DNA of 64,000 nucleotides from an uncultured Alphaproteobacteria bacterium (GTDB taxonomy: Bacteria > Pseudomonadota > Alphaproteobacteria > HIMB59 > GCA-002718135). The notes under the pieces were generated by a model. The model did not search any database. It saw nothing but the letters and a program-made list of their open reading frames with translations, and was not told the DNA's origin. Each line of letters opens with the position of its first letter. The stretch's first letter is position 1. Shown here one piece after another: positions 8,315-17,322 of this stretch. Both the position numbers and the translations under genes were made by a program. The DNA lies in NCBI GenBank assembly GCA_902562275.1, contig CACESS010000003.1, positions 1 through 64,000 of the forward strand, read 5' to 3'.

Positions 8315-10129
8315 GTGGTAAGTGATTTATTATTTTCTCTTAGAGAAGTAGAAATTAAATTTGGGAAAAAAGTAATTTTTCAAGATTTAAACCTAAATTT
8401 ACACAAGGGTGATATGATTGCGCTCGTTGGTAAGAATGGTGTTGGAAAAACGACCTTAATGAAAACTATTTATGGTGATCAAGATTTAGATGCAGGTGAG
8501 TTATGGAATTACCCTGGTCTTAAAGTCGGATATTTTAATCAAAAATTTGAAAAACTAGATAACAAAACTATTGAAGAGAATTTTTCAGACCTACTTAATG
8601 AACAGAATAAACATTTTGTTGATATATTTTGCAATAAACTCAATTTAGATAAACTTGCTAATGTTGAAGATCTTTCAGGAGGTCAAAAAAGGAAAGTTTA
8701 TTTAATTCGATCTTTATTAAAAGACTCAGATGTTTTGTTATTAGATGAGCCAACCAATCATCTAGATTTACAATGCATCGAATGGCTAGAAAGTTATTTA
8801 CGTAATTTAAATAAGACAATTATATGTGTCAGTCATGATAGAACTTTTCTCAGTAATTTTACGAATAAAGTTTTTTGGATAGATAGAGGAAAATTACGGG
8901 TAAGCCCTAGAGGATTTAAGGATTTTGATAAATGGTCAGAGGAGTTACTCGATCAAGAATATAGAGAATTAAGAAATAGAAAGCAATTTGTTAATATTGA
9001 ACTTGAGTGGGCAAATAAAGGAGTAAAGGCGAGAGTTAAGCGAAATGAAAAAAGATTAAAAAGAGCGAAAGAATTAAAAGCGCAATTAGAAAAGGATGAA
9101 GCTTCTTACAGAAGTGCAATTAAATCTTTAAGACCACAAGTTTCTAAAAAATCTAGCGATCAATCTAAATTTATTGCTGAACTTCAAGAAGTGTTTGTAA
9201 AATATCCAAATCAAAGTGAATTTGTTTTTAAAAATTTATCCATTAAAATTTCAAAAAATGATCGTATTGGTCTTTTAGGTAATAATGGGAGTGGTAAATC
9301 AACTTTTCTTCGCACCATTCTTAATGAAATAAAAATTTCTAAAGGTAAAATTAAGTTGAAAAAAAATTTAGAATTTTCTTATTTTGATCAGATGCGTAAT
9401 GATCTTAATGGTAGAAAATCTATTAAAGATATTTTAGTTCCCTCTGGGGGAGACTATTTAAAAGTTCAAGGAAAAGATAGGCATGTTTGCAGTTATGTGA
9501 AAGATTTTCAGTTTGATCCTAAAAATGTTAACCATACGATACAAACATTATCGGGAGGGGAGCAAAATAGATTACTTTTGGCAAAAGTATTAGCTAATCC
9601 AAAGACTGGACTTATTTTAGATGAGCCAACGAATGATCTAGACTTAGAAACGCTAGATCTATTAACTGAAATGCTATCTAATTATAATGGAACGTTACTA
9701 ATAGTATCGCATGATCGAGATTTTTTAGATCAAACTGTAAATAAAATTTTACATTTCAAAGAGGATGGAAATGTATCATTGTTTTTTGGTGGATACAGTG
9801 ATTTTCTGAAATCTGAAAATCAACAAGTTACTAAAAATAAAGAAATTAAAAAATCACATACAGAAAACAATAAAGTAAAGAATTTAAATCCTAAATTATC
9901 ATATAAGTTTCAATATGAATTAGAGCAATTACCAAATCAAATAAAAAATATTCAACAAGAATTAGAAGATATTAAAAATGAATTGAAGGATACAAATTTA
10001 TATTTGGAAAATTATGAACGCTATCAAGAAATAACTTCCAAAATGGAAGTTCTTAATAGTGATCTCAATACAAAAGAAAGTAGATGGTATGAATTAATTA
10101 AAATGGAAGAGGGTCTAGTTAATAACTGA
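8315..10129 (+). CDS. uup: ABC-F family ATPase (Uup-like)
   Basis: A 604-residue protein with two fused ABC ATPase domains and no membrane spans, the ABC-F layout; such proteins act at the ribosome or in DNA/RNA housekeeping rather than transport. Domain 1 has Walker A GKNGVGKTT at 39-47, signature LSGGQKRKV and Walker B VLLLDEPTNHLD. After the P-site linker (rich in Arg/Lys, about 235-290), domain 2 has GNNGSGKST, LSGGEQNRL and LILDEPTNDLD. A C-terminal coiled coil of about 80 residues, after a polar linker, matches the Uup DNA-binding tail. The start is GTG at 8315. Confidence 0.88.
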   Translation: MVSDLLFSLREVEIKFGKKVIFQDLNLNLHKGDMIALVGKNGVGKTTLMKTIYGDQDLDAGELWNYPGLKVGYFNQKFEKLDNKTIEENFSDLLNEQNKHFVDIFCNKLNLDKLANVEDLSGGQKRKVYLIRSLLKDSDVLLLDEPTNHLDLQCIEWLESYLRNLNKTIICVSHDRTFLSNFTNKVFWIDRGKLRVSPRGFKDFDKWSEELLDQEYRELRNRKQFVNIELEWANKGVKARVKRNEKRLKRAKELKAQLEKDEASYRSAIKSLRPQVSKKSSDQSKFIAELQEVFVKYPNQSEFVFKNLSIKISKNDRIGLLGNNGSGKSTFLRTILNEIKISKGKIKLKKNLEFSYFDQMRNDLNGRKSIKDILVPSGGDYLKVQGKDRHVCSYVKDFQFDPKNVNHTIQTLSGGEQNRLLLAKVLANPKTGLILDEPTNDLDLETLDLLTEMLSNYNGTLLIVSHDRDFLDQTVNKILHFKEDGNVSLFFGGYSDFLKSENQQVTKNKEIKKSHTENNKVKNLNPKLSYKFQYELEQLPNQIKNIQQELEDIKNELKDTNLYLENYERYQEITSKMEVLNSDLNTKESRWYELIKMEEGLVNN

Positions 10130-10136
10130 GCGACTA

Positions 10137-10925
10137 TTAATAAGCACTAGTATTATCAGATTTAGTATCTACATCTTTCAATTCTTTTAATAAACTTTCA
10201 GCATGTGATGTCATCATTCTAAAATCAGAGAGTAAAGTGGTAAATTGAAAACCGTATTCCATCATTTCTTTCATATACTTAACTGATCCATTATGAATAC
10301 CAGCAATCTTTCCTTTTTCTTTTGCTTTTTTTGCAATCATTTTTATGTTTGAAAATACCGGATCTTCACGAACATCAAATTTAGGTGGCAAACCATATGA
10401 AGAACTCATATCCGCAGGCCCAATATAAATACCAGTTAAGTTTGGAACTGAAAGAATGGCATCTAAATTATCAACTGCTTCTTTCGTTTCTATCATTGCT
10501 AAACTTACAATGTTTTTATTAGCATGTTGATAGTAATCTGAACCATAGGCTACTTGAGCTCTCATTGGACCAAAACTTCTTTGACCTATTGGAGGATAAT
10601 AACAATATGAAACAAATTTTTCACAGTCCTCTTTTGTATTAATCATTGGTGCAATAATTCCTTGAACACCTAAATCTAACATTTTCATAATAATACCAGG
10701 TTCGTTCCATGGAACTCTTGTCATTGGAACAGTTTTACTATTTGATAATCCCTGAACCATCGCAATAGCAGTTGAATAGTCATTTTGACCATGTTGCATA
10801 TCAATTGTAACAGAATCCCATCCCATTTTTCCAAACGCTTCTGCTGTAAATGAATTAGGAATTGATAGCCATGCATTTATAGAAGCTTCATTTCTTTCCC
10901 AAATGTCAAAGAGTGTGTTTTTCAT
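10137..10925 (-). CDS. HpcH/HpaI aldolase family protein
   Basis: Class II pyruvate-dependent aldolases of this family cleave or form 2-keto-3-deoxy acids. The 262-residue protein keeps the catalytic set: H45 in IDMQHG, R70 in MTRVPW, metal ligands E146 (MIETKEA) and D172 (GPADMS), and the GVQGIIAPMI strand. The length matches HpaI/GarL/RhmA-type enzymes. It faces away from the sugar ABC operon starting at 11087, sharing a 161-base promoter region. A role in splitting a sugar-acid derivative from that pathway is an inference from position. Confidence 0.85.
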   Translation of the reverse strand: MKNTLFDIWERNEASINAWLSIPNSFTAEAFGKMGWDSVTIDMQHGQNDYSTAIAMVQGLSNSKTVPMTRVPWNEPGIIMKMLDLGVQGIIAPMINTKEDCEKFVSYCYYPPIGQRSFGPMRAQVAYGSDYYQHANKNIVSLAMIETKEAVDNLDAILSVPNLTGIYIGPADMSSSYGLPPKFDVREDPVFSNIKMIAKKAKEKGKIAGIHNGSVKYMKEMMEYGFQFTTLLSDFRMMTSHAESLLKELKDVDTKSDNTSAY

Positions 10926-11026
10926 AAAATTTATTATTATTATTATTATATTTAAATATAATTACTATTAAAATTAACTCGTAAATACATAATTCTCAAA
11001 CTTTAGAGGTATTTTGCCCTACTAAA

Positions 11027-11032
11027 TATAAT
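11027..11032 (+). promoter_or_regulatory. Possible -10 element of the sugar operon
   Basis: A perfect TATAAT lies 55 bases before the ATG of the solute-binding protein gene, in the 161-base space between two divergent genes. No good -35 hexamer stands at the right distance, so the assignment is tentative. The same spacer contains an ATT-triplet run at about 10931-10950. Confidence 0.35.
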
Positions 11033-11086
11033 CAACTTGCAGTGATTTTAAAATTCTTTAATGTAATATTATTAAATGGAGGAATT

Positions 11087-12415
11087 ATGATTAGAACATT
11101 AATTAGTTTTGTATCTTTAATTATTTTATCTACATCTTATTCTGCGTTAGCAAAAACCAAAGTAACTTGGTCAATGGAATCAAATGCAGATAGAGATCCA
11201 ATAATGATTGAAAAATTACAAAATGCTTATAACAATTCTCAAGGCAATTACGAACTCGTTATCGAATTTGAAGATAATGAAACAAGATTAACTTCAATGA
11301 GAACTGCTATGATTGGTGGTATGGGTCCTGATATCGTCGAGACTCCTGGTCCATCTTATGTAAAAGAGTATCATGCAGCTGGTATGTTAGAAAATTTAGA
11401 TTCATACGCTGCAGAATTTGGCTGGAAAGACAAGATGATACCTTGGGCTTATAGTTCAGGAGTTTTCGAAGGAAGTTTATACGCAATTCCAAAAACTCAT
11501 GAATCAATGGTTATGCTTTATAATAAAACTTTATTTGAAGAAAATAATTGGAAAGTGCCAACAACACTGGAAGAACTAGAAGATGTTGCAGGAAAAATTA
11601 AAGCAAAAGGGATGAATGTTTTTTCTTATGGATCAGATGGATGGCAACCAACTCATGAACACCTTGTGGGAATTTATCTAAACAACTATGCAGGCCCTCA
11701 AGCTGTATATGAAGCAATAATTGGTGAAAGAGAATGGACTGATCCTGTTTTTGTTGAAGCTCTTGAATTACTTAAAAAACATATGGTTGACGAGGGATAT
11801 TGGTCTGGAAGCCTAGAAAATTATTATGCTATTGGATGGGATGATTTCCATGCTCAATTTGCTAATAGAGGTGCAGCTATGATGACAATTGGTACTTGGA
11901 CTTTTCAAGCAACACAATTAGGTATTGGTGCGAGCGATGATGAATGGGGTTGGGCTCCACTTCCATCTCTATCTTCGCAATCTCCAGATCCTAATTTTAT
12001 GATCGCAATTGGTACAACTATGTCAGTTAATGCAAATGGTAAAAATAAAGATGGTGCGATAGATGTTTTAAACTGGATAATGAGCAACAAAGACAAAGTT
12101 CTTGATATTGCTAAAGACTTTGAATTTGGAGAAATGGTTGTTCCATTAACTCTATCTAGCAGTGATATTCCAACTGATATTGCTCCTCAAGTTCAAGATT
12201 ATCTAAGCGAATATGCGAGAATTACCGGCGAAGGTAATTATGGATATTGTACTTGGACTTTTTGGCCTGCTGACCCTGGTGTTCATATTTGGAAAGATAT
12301 GGAAGTTGTATGGGCTGGCGATATATCAGTTGAAGATTTCTTATATGATCATCAAAAGATGTGGGATAAAGCTAGAAAGAATGGCGACACTTTACCCGTT
12401 CCATTAAGGAACTAA
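11087..12415 (+). CDS. ABC transporter sugar-binding protein (family 1)
   Basis: A periplasmic solute-binding protein of carbohydrate ABC importers, 442 residues from the chosen start. The ATG at 11087 is preceded by GGAGG and is followed by a signal peptide (MIRTLISFVSLIILSTSYSALA, cut near A22), so this start is preferred to the GTG 45 bases upstream. The mature protein shows the family's METxD/GPDIVETPG lobe-1 strand, the YAIPKTHESMVMLYNKTLF hinge and the RGAAMMTIGTW segment, as in MalE/UgpB-like proteins. It heads an operon with two permeases, so it captures an unknown sugar or glycoside for import. Confidence 0.92.
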   Translation: MIRTLISFVSLIILSTSYSALAKTKVTWSMESNADRDPIMIEKLQNAYNNSQGNYELVIEFEDNETRLTSMRTAMIGGMGPDIVETPGPSYVKEYHAAGMLENLDSYAAEFGWKDKMIPWAYSSGVFEGSLYAIPKTHESMVMLYNKTLFEENNWKVPTTLEELEDVAGKIKAKGMNVFSYGSDGWQPTHEHLVGIYLNNYAGPQAVYEAIIGEREWTDPVFVEALELLKKHMVDEGYWSGSLENYYAIGWDDFHAQFANRGAAMMTIGTWTFQATQLGIGASDDEWGWAPLPSLSSQSPDPNFMIAIGTTMSVNANGKNKDGAIDVLNWIMSNKDKVLDIAKDFEFGEMVVPLTLSSSDIPTDIAPQVQDYLSEYARITGEGNYGYCTWTFWPADPGVHIWKDMEVVWAGDISVEDFLYDHQKMWDKARKNGDTLPVPLRN

Positions 12416-12427
12416 AATAAATATAAA

Positions 12428-12453
12428 ACAGTGAAGCTTCAAAGCTTCACTGT
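12428..12453 (+). terminator. Intercistronic hairpin between binding protein and permease genes
   Basis: A perfect 10-bp stem, ACAGTGAAGC/GCTTCACTGT with loop TTCAAA, starts 12 bases after the binding-protein stop. No T-run follows, so it is more likely a 3'-end stabiliser or partial terminator. In known sugar ABC operons such a hairpin makes the binding protein more abundant than the permeases. Confidence 0.65.
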
Positions 12454-12461
12454 ATCTAAAA

Positions 12462-13337
12462 ATGAAAATATTTTCTAATAAAAATTTTGTTGCTTGGTAT
12501 TTTGTATTTCCTGTTGCATTCATTCATTTATTTGTAATAGGCATTCCATCACTTGCAAGTTTAGCTTTATGTTTAACTGACTGGAGAGGGCTCGGTGAAA
12601 TAAATTATATAGGTTTTGAAAATTTTATAGAACTATTCGATGATAGGTATCTTAAAAAAGCAATTATTAACAATGTAATTTGGACAATTGCTTTTCTAAC
12701 TGTTCCAGTTGGAATTGCATTAACTTGTGCATATCTACTTACAGGAATTAAAAGAGGACAAATGTTTTTTCGACTTGCATTTTTTTTTCCTTACATGCTT
12801 GCAAGTGTAATTAATTGTCAAATTTGGAAATATTTATTTCACCCAATTCATGGTCTTGGCGGTTTTTTTGAGAGGATTGGTTGGGATTTTTTAGCAGTAT
12901 CTCCATTTACTATGAAATCTACGTCTTTATTTGCAGTAGCATTTGTAGATGGTTGGCATTTTTGGGGTTTTCTTGTGGTTATATATTTAACAGGAATGTA
13001 TCAAGTTGATAATCATCTTTACGAAGCTGCAGATATTGAGGGTGCAACAAAATTTCAAAAATTTAGATACATAACTTTACCAATGATAAGACCAGTTTTT
13101 GTTTTTAGTATTATGATTATAATTATTTGGTCTGTTCCAGTATTTGATTATGTATACATTTTAACAGGCGGGGGTCCTGCATACAGTTCAGAAGTAATAG
13201 CAAACTATATGTATTCTCAAGCATTTGAGAGATTTGATGTTGGATACTCTTCAGCAATAGGAACACTAATGTTTTTTTATGTTATGATTATAGTTGCTTT
13301 GTTTGGTCTTTTTAGAAAAGCTGGGTGGGATATATAA
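12462..13337 (+). CDS. Sugar ABC transporter permease (MalF/UgpA type)
   Basis: The 291-residue inner-membrane protein has six predicted spans, beginning around residues 11-32. The cytoplasmic coupling motif is EAADIEGATKFQKFRYITLP near residue 190, the EAA loop that docks on the ATPase. Length and motif fit the first permease (MalF/UgpA/LacF type) of CUT1 carbohydrate importers. It follows the binding-protein gene after the hairpin and overlaps the second permease by one base (TAATG). No ATPase gene follows. Confidence 0.92.
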   Translation: MKIFSNKNFVAWYFVFPVAFIHLFVIGIPSLASLALCLTDWRGLGEINYIGFENFIELFDDRYLKKAIINNVIWTIAFLTVPVGIALTCAYLLTGIKRGQMFFRLAFFFPYMLASVINCQIWKYLFHPIHGLGGFFERIGWDFLAVSPFTMKSTSLFAVAFVDGWHFWGFLVVIYLTGMYQVDNHLYEAADIEGATKFQKFRYITLPMIRPVFVFSIMIIIIWSVPVFDYVYILTGGGPAYSSEVIANYMYSQAFERFDVGYSSAIGTLMFFYVMIIVALFGLFRKAGWDI

Positions 13338-14173
13338 TGATAGTTGCAAAATATAGAAGTAGAGAGGTGATATCCAATTATATAATTCTTATTATATTCG
13401 CTTTAATAGCGATTCTTCCATTAGCTGTTCTTATTTTTAATTCAATTAAGCCTCAAATGGAGTTTGGCGTCAATCCACTTGGACCTCCTAGTGAAATAAG
13501 ATTTGAAAATTTTAGTGAAGCTTGGGTTAAGGGAGAATATGCCAAAGTTTTTTTTAATTCTTTAAAGTTAGTTGTTGGATCAGTATTTTTGTGTCTTGCT
13601 GTTTCACTAGCAGCTGGATTTAGTCTTGCAAAGTTAAACCCTAAAGGCTCTGCAATAATTGCTGTTTATCTTTTAGTTGGTATAAGTATTCCTGCACAAC
13701 TTTATATCGTGCCTTTGTTCTTATTATGGAAGGAGATACATCTTTTAAATACGCATATAGGATTGATTATAATCTACACAGCTTTAAATGCACCATTTGC
13801 AACTTTCTTAATTAGATCTTACATGATTAGATTGCCAGATGAGCTATTTGAAGCTGCACGACTAGATGGAGCTAATACTTTTCAACTTTTTTTCAGAGTT
13901 GCGCTACCTCTTTCATGGCCAGTTATTTTAACTGCAGGATTAATAATATCTCTTGCAGTTTGGAATGAATTTTTATTTGCTTTAACTTTTATTAGTGAAG
14001 AAGGCTTTAAACCAATGGCTACTATATTATTTGCATTTCAGTGGAGATTTGAAAATAACTATGCACTTCAAAGTGCATCAGCGATAATGATGGTTGCACC
14101 TGTGGCAATTCTTTTCATGCTATTTCAAAGGAGATTTATTTCTGGATTAACTAGTGGAGGATTAAAAGGTTAA
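13337..14173 (+). CDS. Sugar ABC transporter permease (MalG/UgpE type)
   Basis: Partner permease, 278 residues from the ATG at 13337 that overlaps the previous stop as TAATG; an upstream start at 13325 would lengthen the overlap and is less likely. It has six spans and the EAARLDGANTFQLFFRVALP coupling loop near residue 185, as in MalG/UgpE. It forms the heterodimeric membrane channel with the 12462 product. The next gene begins directly at its stop codon, so the catabolic genes downstream are translationally adjacent to the importer. Confidence 0.92.
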   Translation: MIVAKYRSREVISNYIILIIFALIAILPLAVLIFNSIKPQMEFGVNPLGPPSEIRFENFSEAWVKGEYAKVFFNSLKLVVGSVFLCLAVSLAAGFSLAKLNPKGSAIIAVYLLVGISIPAQLYIVPLFLLWKEIHLLNTHIGLIIIYTALNAPFATFLIRSYMIRLPDELFEAARLDGANTFQLFFRVALPLSWPVILTAGLIISLAVWNEFLFALTFISEEGFKPMATILFAFQWRFENNYALQSASAIMMVAPVAILFMLFQRRFISGLTSGGLKG

Positions 14174-16336
14174 ATGGCTTATAAGTTAGATAAAAATTAT
14201 GAAGAAAAAGTTTATGCAGGTGTTTTGGGAAAAATTATAGGTGTCTTTCTTGGCAGACCATTTGAAAACTGGTCTTATGAAAGAATAATGAAGGAATTGG
14301 GACCTATTAATTATTATGTAAATGATAAATTAGATTTTCCACTACCAGTCTCCGATGATGATATTACAGGTACCTTTACTTTTTTACGTGCTTTTAGAGA
14401 ATGTAATTATAATAAAAATATCACTGCCAAAGATATAGGTAAAACATGGTTGAATAATATTATTGAAGATAAAACAATACTGTGGTGGGGTGGAAAAGGA
14501 CATTCAGCAGAAGATACAGCTTTCCAAAATCTGAAACAAGGCATAGACGCACCAAAAAGTGGATCCATTCAGACTAACGGTAAAGTTATCGCTGAACAAA
14601 TTGGAGCACAAATATTTATTGATGGTTGGGCAATGGTATCACCGGGTGATCCAGAAAAAGCAGCACATTATGCAAAACTAGCTGCAAGTGTCAGTCATGA
14701 TGGAGAAGCGATTTATGGTGCTCAAGTAGTAGCTGCTTTAGAGTCAATGGCATTTATAGAAAATGATTTAACAAAGTTGGTTGAGCAAGCTAAAAAATTT
14801 ATCCCAAAAAAATCAGTAATATTTAAATTAATATCTGACATACAAGAATGGAGTTCTGGAAATTTAGGATGGGAGCAGGCAAGGGAAAAAATTGTCGAGA
14901 ATTATGGTTATGATAAATATTTAGGTAATTGTCATATGGTGCCTAATCATGCATTAATAATTATGGCTTTATTATTTGGTGATGATGATTTTCAAAAAAC
15001 AATGATGATTGTTAATACTGCCGGTTGGGATACAGATTGTAATTCTGGTAATGTGGGATGTATCTTAGGAATAAAAAATGGAATTGATGGTCTTAAAAAA
15101 GGACCTGATTATTTGTCACCTATTAATGACATACTATATTGCCCATCTGCTTCAGGAGGTGAAACTCTCACCGATGCATTATCAGAAACTTATAAAATAA
15201 TTAATACAACAAGAAAAATCAATGGACTTGATGAAATATTACCTAAAAATGGAGCTAGATTTCATTTTGATATTAAGGATTCTACACAAGGTTGGAGAAC
15301 TGTAAATGGTGATCAATTTTGTGAAACAAAAATAAGCAACATTGAGTATAAATCTAATATAGGTGAAAGAGCTCTTAAGATTTCTTATAAGAATCTCTTA
15401 GTAGATCAGATTGCAGAAGTTTATGTTGAGACTTTTTTTCCTGAAGTTATTCTTGAATTAGAGGGAAAAAAAAGAGAAGATTTTTTTCATTATGATTACA
15501 TTTCTTGCCCTACAATTTTTTCTGGACAAAAAGTAAAAATTGAAATTGAAAACACTTCAACCCATGAAGTATCAATTGCATTATTTTCTAAACATTGGGG
15601 TGAAAATGACAAGCTAGAAAAAATTACTTCAGATATTTTTGAATTAAATAGAAATGAAAAAAAAGAAATATCTTGGCAAGTTCCAAGTACTGATGCAAAT
15701 CCGATTGGCCAAATTGGAATAGATATTATGTCAAAAAATAATCAATCTGGAGAACTTATCCTTAATTATGTTAATTTTGAAGGAGAGCCAAAACAAATAT
15801 TTAAAAGACCTGAGCACATCGAAAGTTATAAAAGAGGTATAGAAAAAAAAGAAGGTTACTATGGTCAAATCTGGAGAAATGCTTGGGTACAAACTTTAGA
15901 TAAATGGGAAGAAAGAGGAAAGAATTTTAGAATATGTCAGAACATTGGCAGGGAAATTCTATTTACAGGAACTGATTTATGGAAAGATTATTCAGTTTCG
16001 TCAAATATTCTTTTACAGTCATGTAACTCCGGTGGACTAGTCTCAAGAGCCCAGGGAGTTAAAAAATACTACACTCTAGAAATTTGTAGAGATAATAAAT
16101 TGAGAATAGGTAAGATGAATAATGATTATACAACACTTAAAGAAGTAGATTTTGAAGTAGAATTTTTTAAGGAGTATAATATGAAAATGACTGTTCAAAA
16201 AAATAAAATTATAGGACAAATAAATGATAAAACTCTTATTGAAATTGAAGATAATGATAATCCGTTACTTAATGGAGGTTCTGGTTTAGTTGTTGAAAAT
16301 GGAACTTTGGTTACAGATCAAGTAATGCTAAGTTAA
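14174..16336 (+). CDS. ADP-ribosylglycohydrolase-fold protein fused to C-terminal beta-sandwich region
   Basis: A 720-residue protein. The N-terminal half (to about residue 340) is an ADP-ribosylglycohydrolase/DraG fold. It has the metal-binding SDDDITGTF at 60-68, the HSAEDTAFQN and SHDGEAIYGAQ segments and the second metal motif NTAGWDTDCNSGNVG at 281-295. The C-terminal half is beta-rich. Its last 140 residues (DLWKDYSVSSNILLQ...GGLVSRAQG...YYTLEICRDN) look like a concanavalin/LamG-type or DUF1080-like sandwich. Enzymes of this fold cleave N- or O-ribosyl bonds; placement directly after sugar permeases suggests hydrolysis of an imported glycoside or nucleoside-like compound. No signal peptide is seen, so it is cytoplasmic. 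Substrate is unknown. Confidence 0.82.
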   Translation: MAYKLDKNYEEKVYAGVLGKIIGVFLGRPFENWSYERIMKELGPINYYVNDKLDFPLPVSDDDITGTFTFLRAFRECNYNKNITAKDIGKTWLNNIIEDKTILWWGGKGHSAEDTAFQNLKQGIDAPKSGSIQTNGKVIAEQIGAQIFIDGWAMVSPGDPEKAAHYAKLAASVSHDGEAIYGAQVVAALESMAFIENDLTKLVEQAKKFIPKKSVIFKLISDIQEWSSGNLGWEQAREKIVENYGYDKYLGNCHMVPNHALIIMALLFGDDDFQKTMMIVNTAGWDTDCNSGNVGCILGIKNGIDGLKKGPDYLSPINDILYCPSASGGETLTDALSETYKIINTTRKINGLDEILPKNGARFHFDIKDSTQGWRTVNGDQFCETKISNIEYKSNIGERALKISYKNLLVDQIAEVYVETFFPEVILELEGKKREDFFHYDYISCPTIFSGQKVKIEIENTSTHEVSIALFSKHWGENDKLEKITSDIFELNRNEKKEISWQVPSTDANPIGQIGIDIMSKNNQSGELILNYVNFEGEPKQIFKRPEHIESYKRGIEKKEGYYGQIWRNAWVQTLDKWEERGKNFRICQNIGREILFTGTDLWKDYSVSSNILLQSCNSGGLVSRAQGVKKYYTLEICRDNKLRIGKMNNDYTTLKEVDFEVEFFKEYNMKMTVQKNKIIGQINDKTLIEIEDNDNPLLNGGSGLVVENGTLVTDQVMLS

Positions 16337-16338
16337 AA

Positions 16339-17322
16339 ATGAAATTTAGAAAATTTGGCTCTCTTGATTGGAATGTTTCTGAAATAGGTTTAGGCTGTTG
16401 GCAGATTGGGGCCGATTGGGGTAATGTAAGTGAGGAGAAGGCAAATGAAGTATTGCAATCGTCATATGAAAATGGAGTAAATTTTTTTGATACAGCTGAT
16501 GTTTATGGTGATGGCAGAAGTGAAAAATTTGTGGGAAATTTTATAAATTCTATTTCTGAAAGAATTTATGTAGTAACAAAAGCTGGTAGACGTATTAACC
16601 CACACGTTGCAAATGGTTATTATGATAAAGATTTGATGGAGTCATTTGTAGACCGATCATTATCAAATCTAAATATTGAAACTATTGATCTTTTACAAAT
16701 GCATTGTCCTCCAACAGAAGTTTATTCATCAGATCATACTTTTGAAATGTTAGATTATTTAGTAGGTAAAGGAAAAATACAAAATTACGGTTTTAGCGTT
16801 GAAACAGTTGATCAAGCATTAGAATGTATAAAAAAACCTCAAACAAAGTCTATTCAAGTTATATTTAATATTTTTAGACAAAAACCTGCTGAAAAATTAT
16901 TTCAAATTGCCAAAGAAAAAAAAATTGGCATAATTGTGCGAGTTCCACTTGCGAGCGGTTTGTTATCAGGAAAATTTGATAAAAATTCTTCCTTTGCCTC
17001 TGATGATCATCGAAATTATAATATCAACGGTGATGCATTTGATGTTGGTGAAACATTCTCTGGTGTCAATTATTCAAAAGCTCTGGAAGCAGTCGAAGAA
17101 CTTAAAAATATTGTTCCTACTGAAGTAACTCTTTCTCAATTATCTCTTAAATGGATTTTAATGCATGAAGCTGTGAGTGTTGTGATTCCAGGTGCAAAAA
17201 ATAAAGATCATGTAAATTTAAATACCTCTTCTTCAGACGCCAATGAAATTTCATCTTTAATGAGTGAAATTCAAAATATTTATACAAAATATTTTTTTGA
17301 TGATGTTCATCACCGTTGGTAA
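16339..17322 (+). CDS. Aldo/keto reductase
   Basis: An NAD(P)H-dependent (beta/alpha)8-barrel oxidoreductase of 327 residues. The catalytic tetrad is complete: D51 and Y56 in FFDTADVYGDGRSE, K81 in VVTKAG and H122 in LLQMHCPP. The GLGCWQIG N terminus and the SVVIPGAKNKDHV cofactor-phosphate region near residue 275 fit the family. It is two bases downstream of the glycohydrolase-fold gene and upstream of an MFS gene, so it probably oxidises or reduces the sugar moiety released by the pathway. Confidence 0.9.
   Translation: MKFRKFGSLDWNVSEIGLGCWQIGADWGNVSEEKANEVLQSSYENGVNFFDTADVYGDGRSEKFVGNFINSISERIYVVTKAGRRINPHVANGYYDKDLMESFVDRSLSNLNIETIDLLQMHCPPTEVYSSDHTFEMLDYLVGKGKIQNYGFSVETVDQALECIKKPQTKSIQVIFNIFRQKPAEKLFQIAKEKKIGIIVRVPLASGLLSGKFDKNSSFASDDHRNYNINGDAFDVGETFSGVNYSKALEAVEELKNIVPTEVTLSQLSLKWILMHEAVSVVIPGAKNKDHVNLNTSSSDANEISSLMSEIQNIYTKYFFDDVHHRW

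Noticed and set aside
10926-10955. ATT-triplet run as a meaningful repeat or CRISPR
   Set aside because: It is a simple low-complexity run in an AT-rich promoter spacer; no spaced repeat array exists anywhere in the window.
14174-16336. DraG-type regulator of nitrogenase
   Set aside because: It sits in a carbohydrate operon, carries a large beta-rich C-terminal region and there are no nitrogenase genes.
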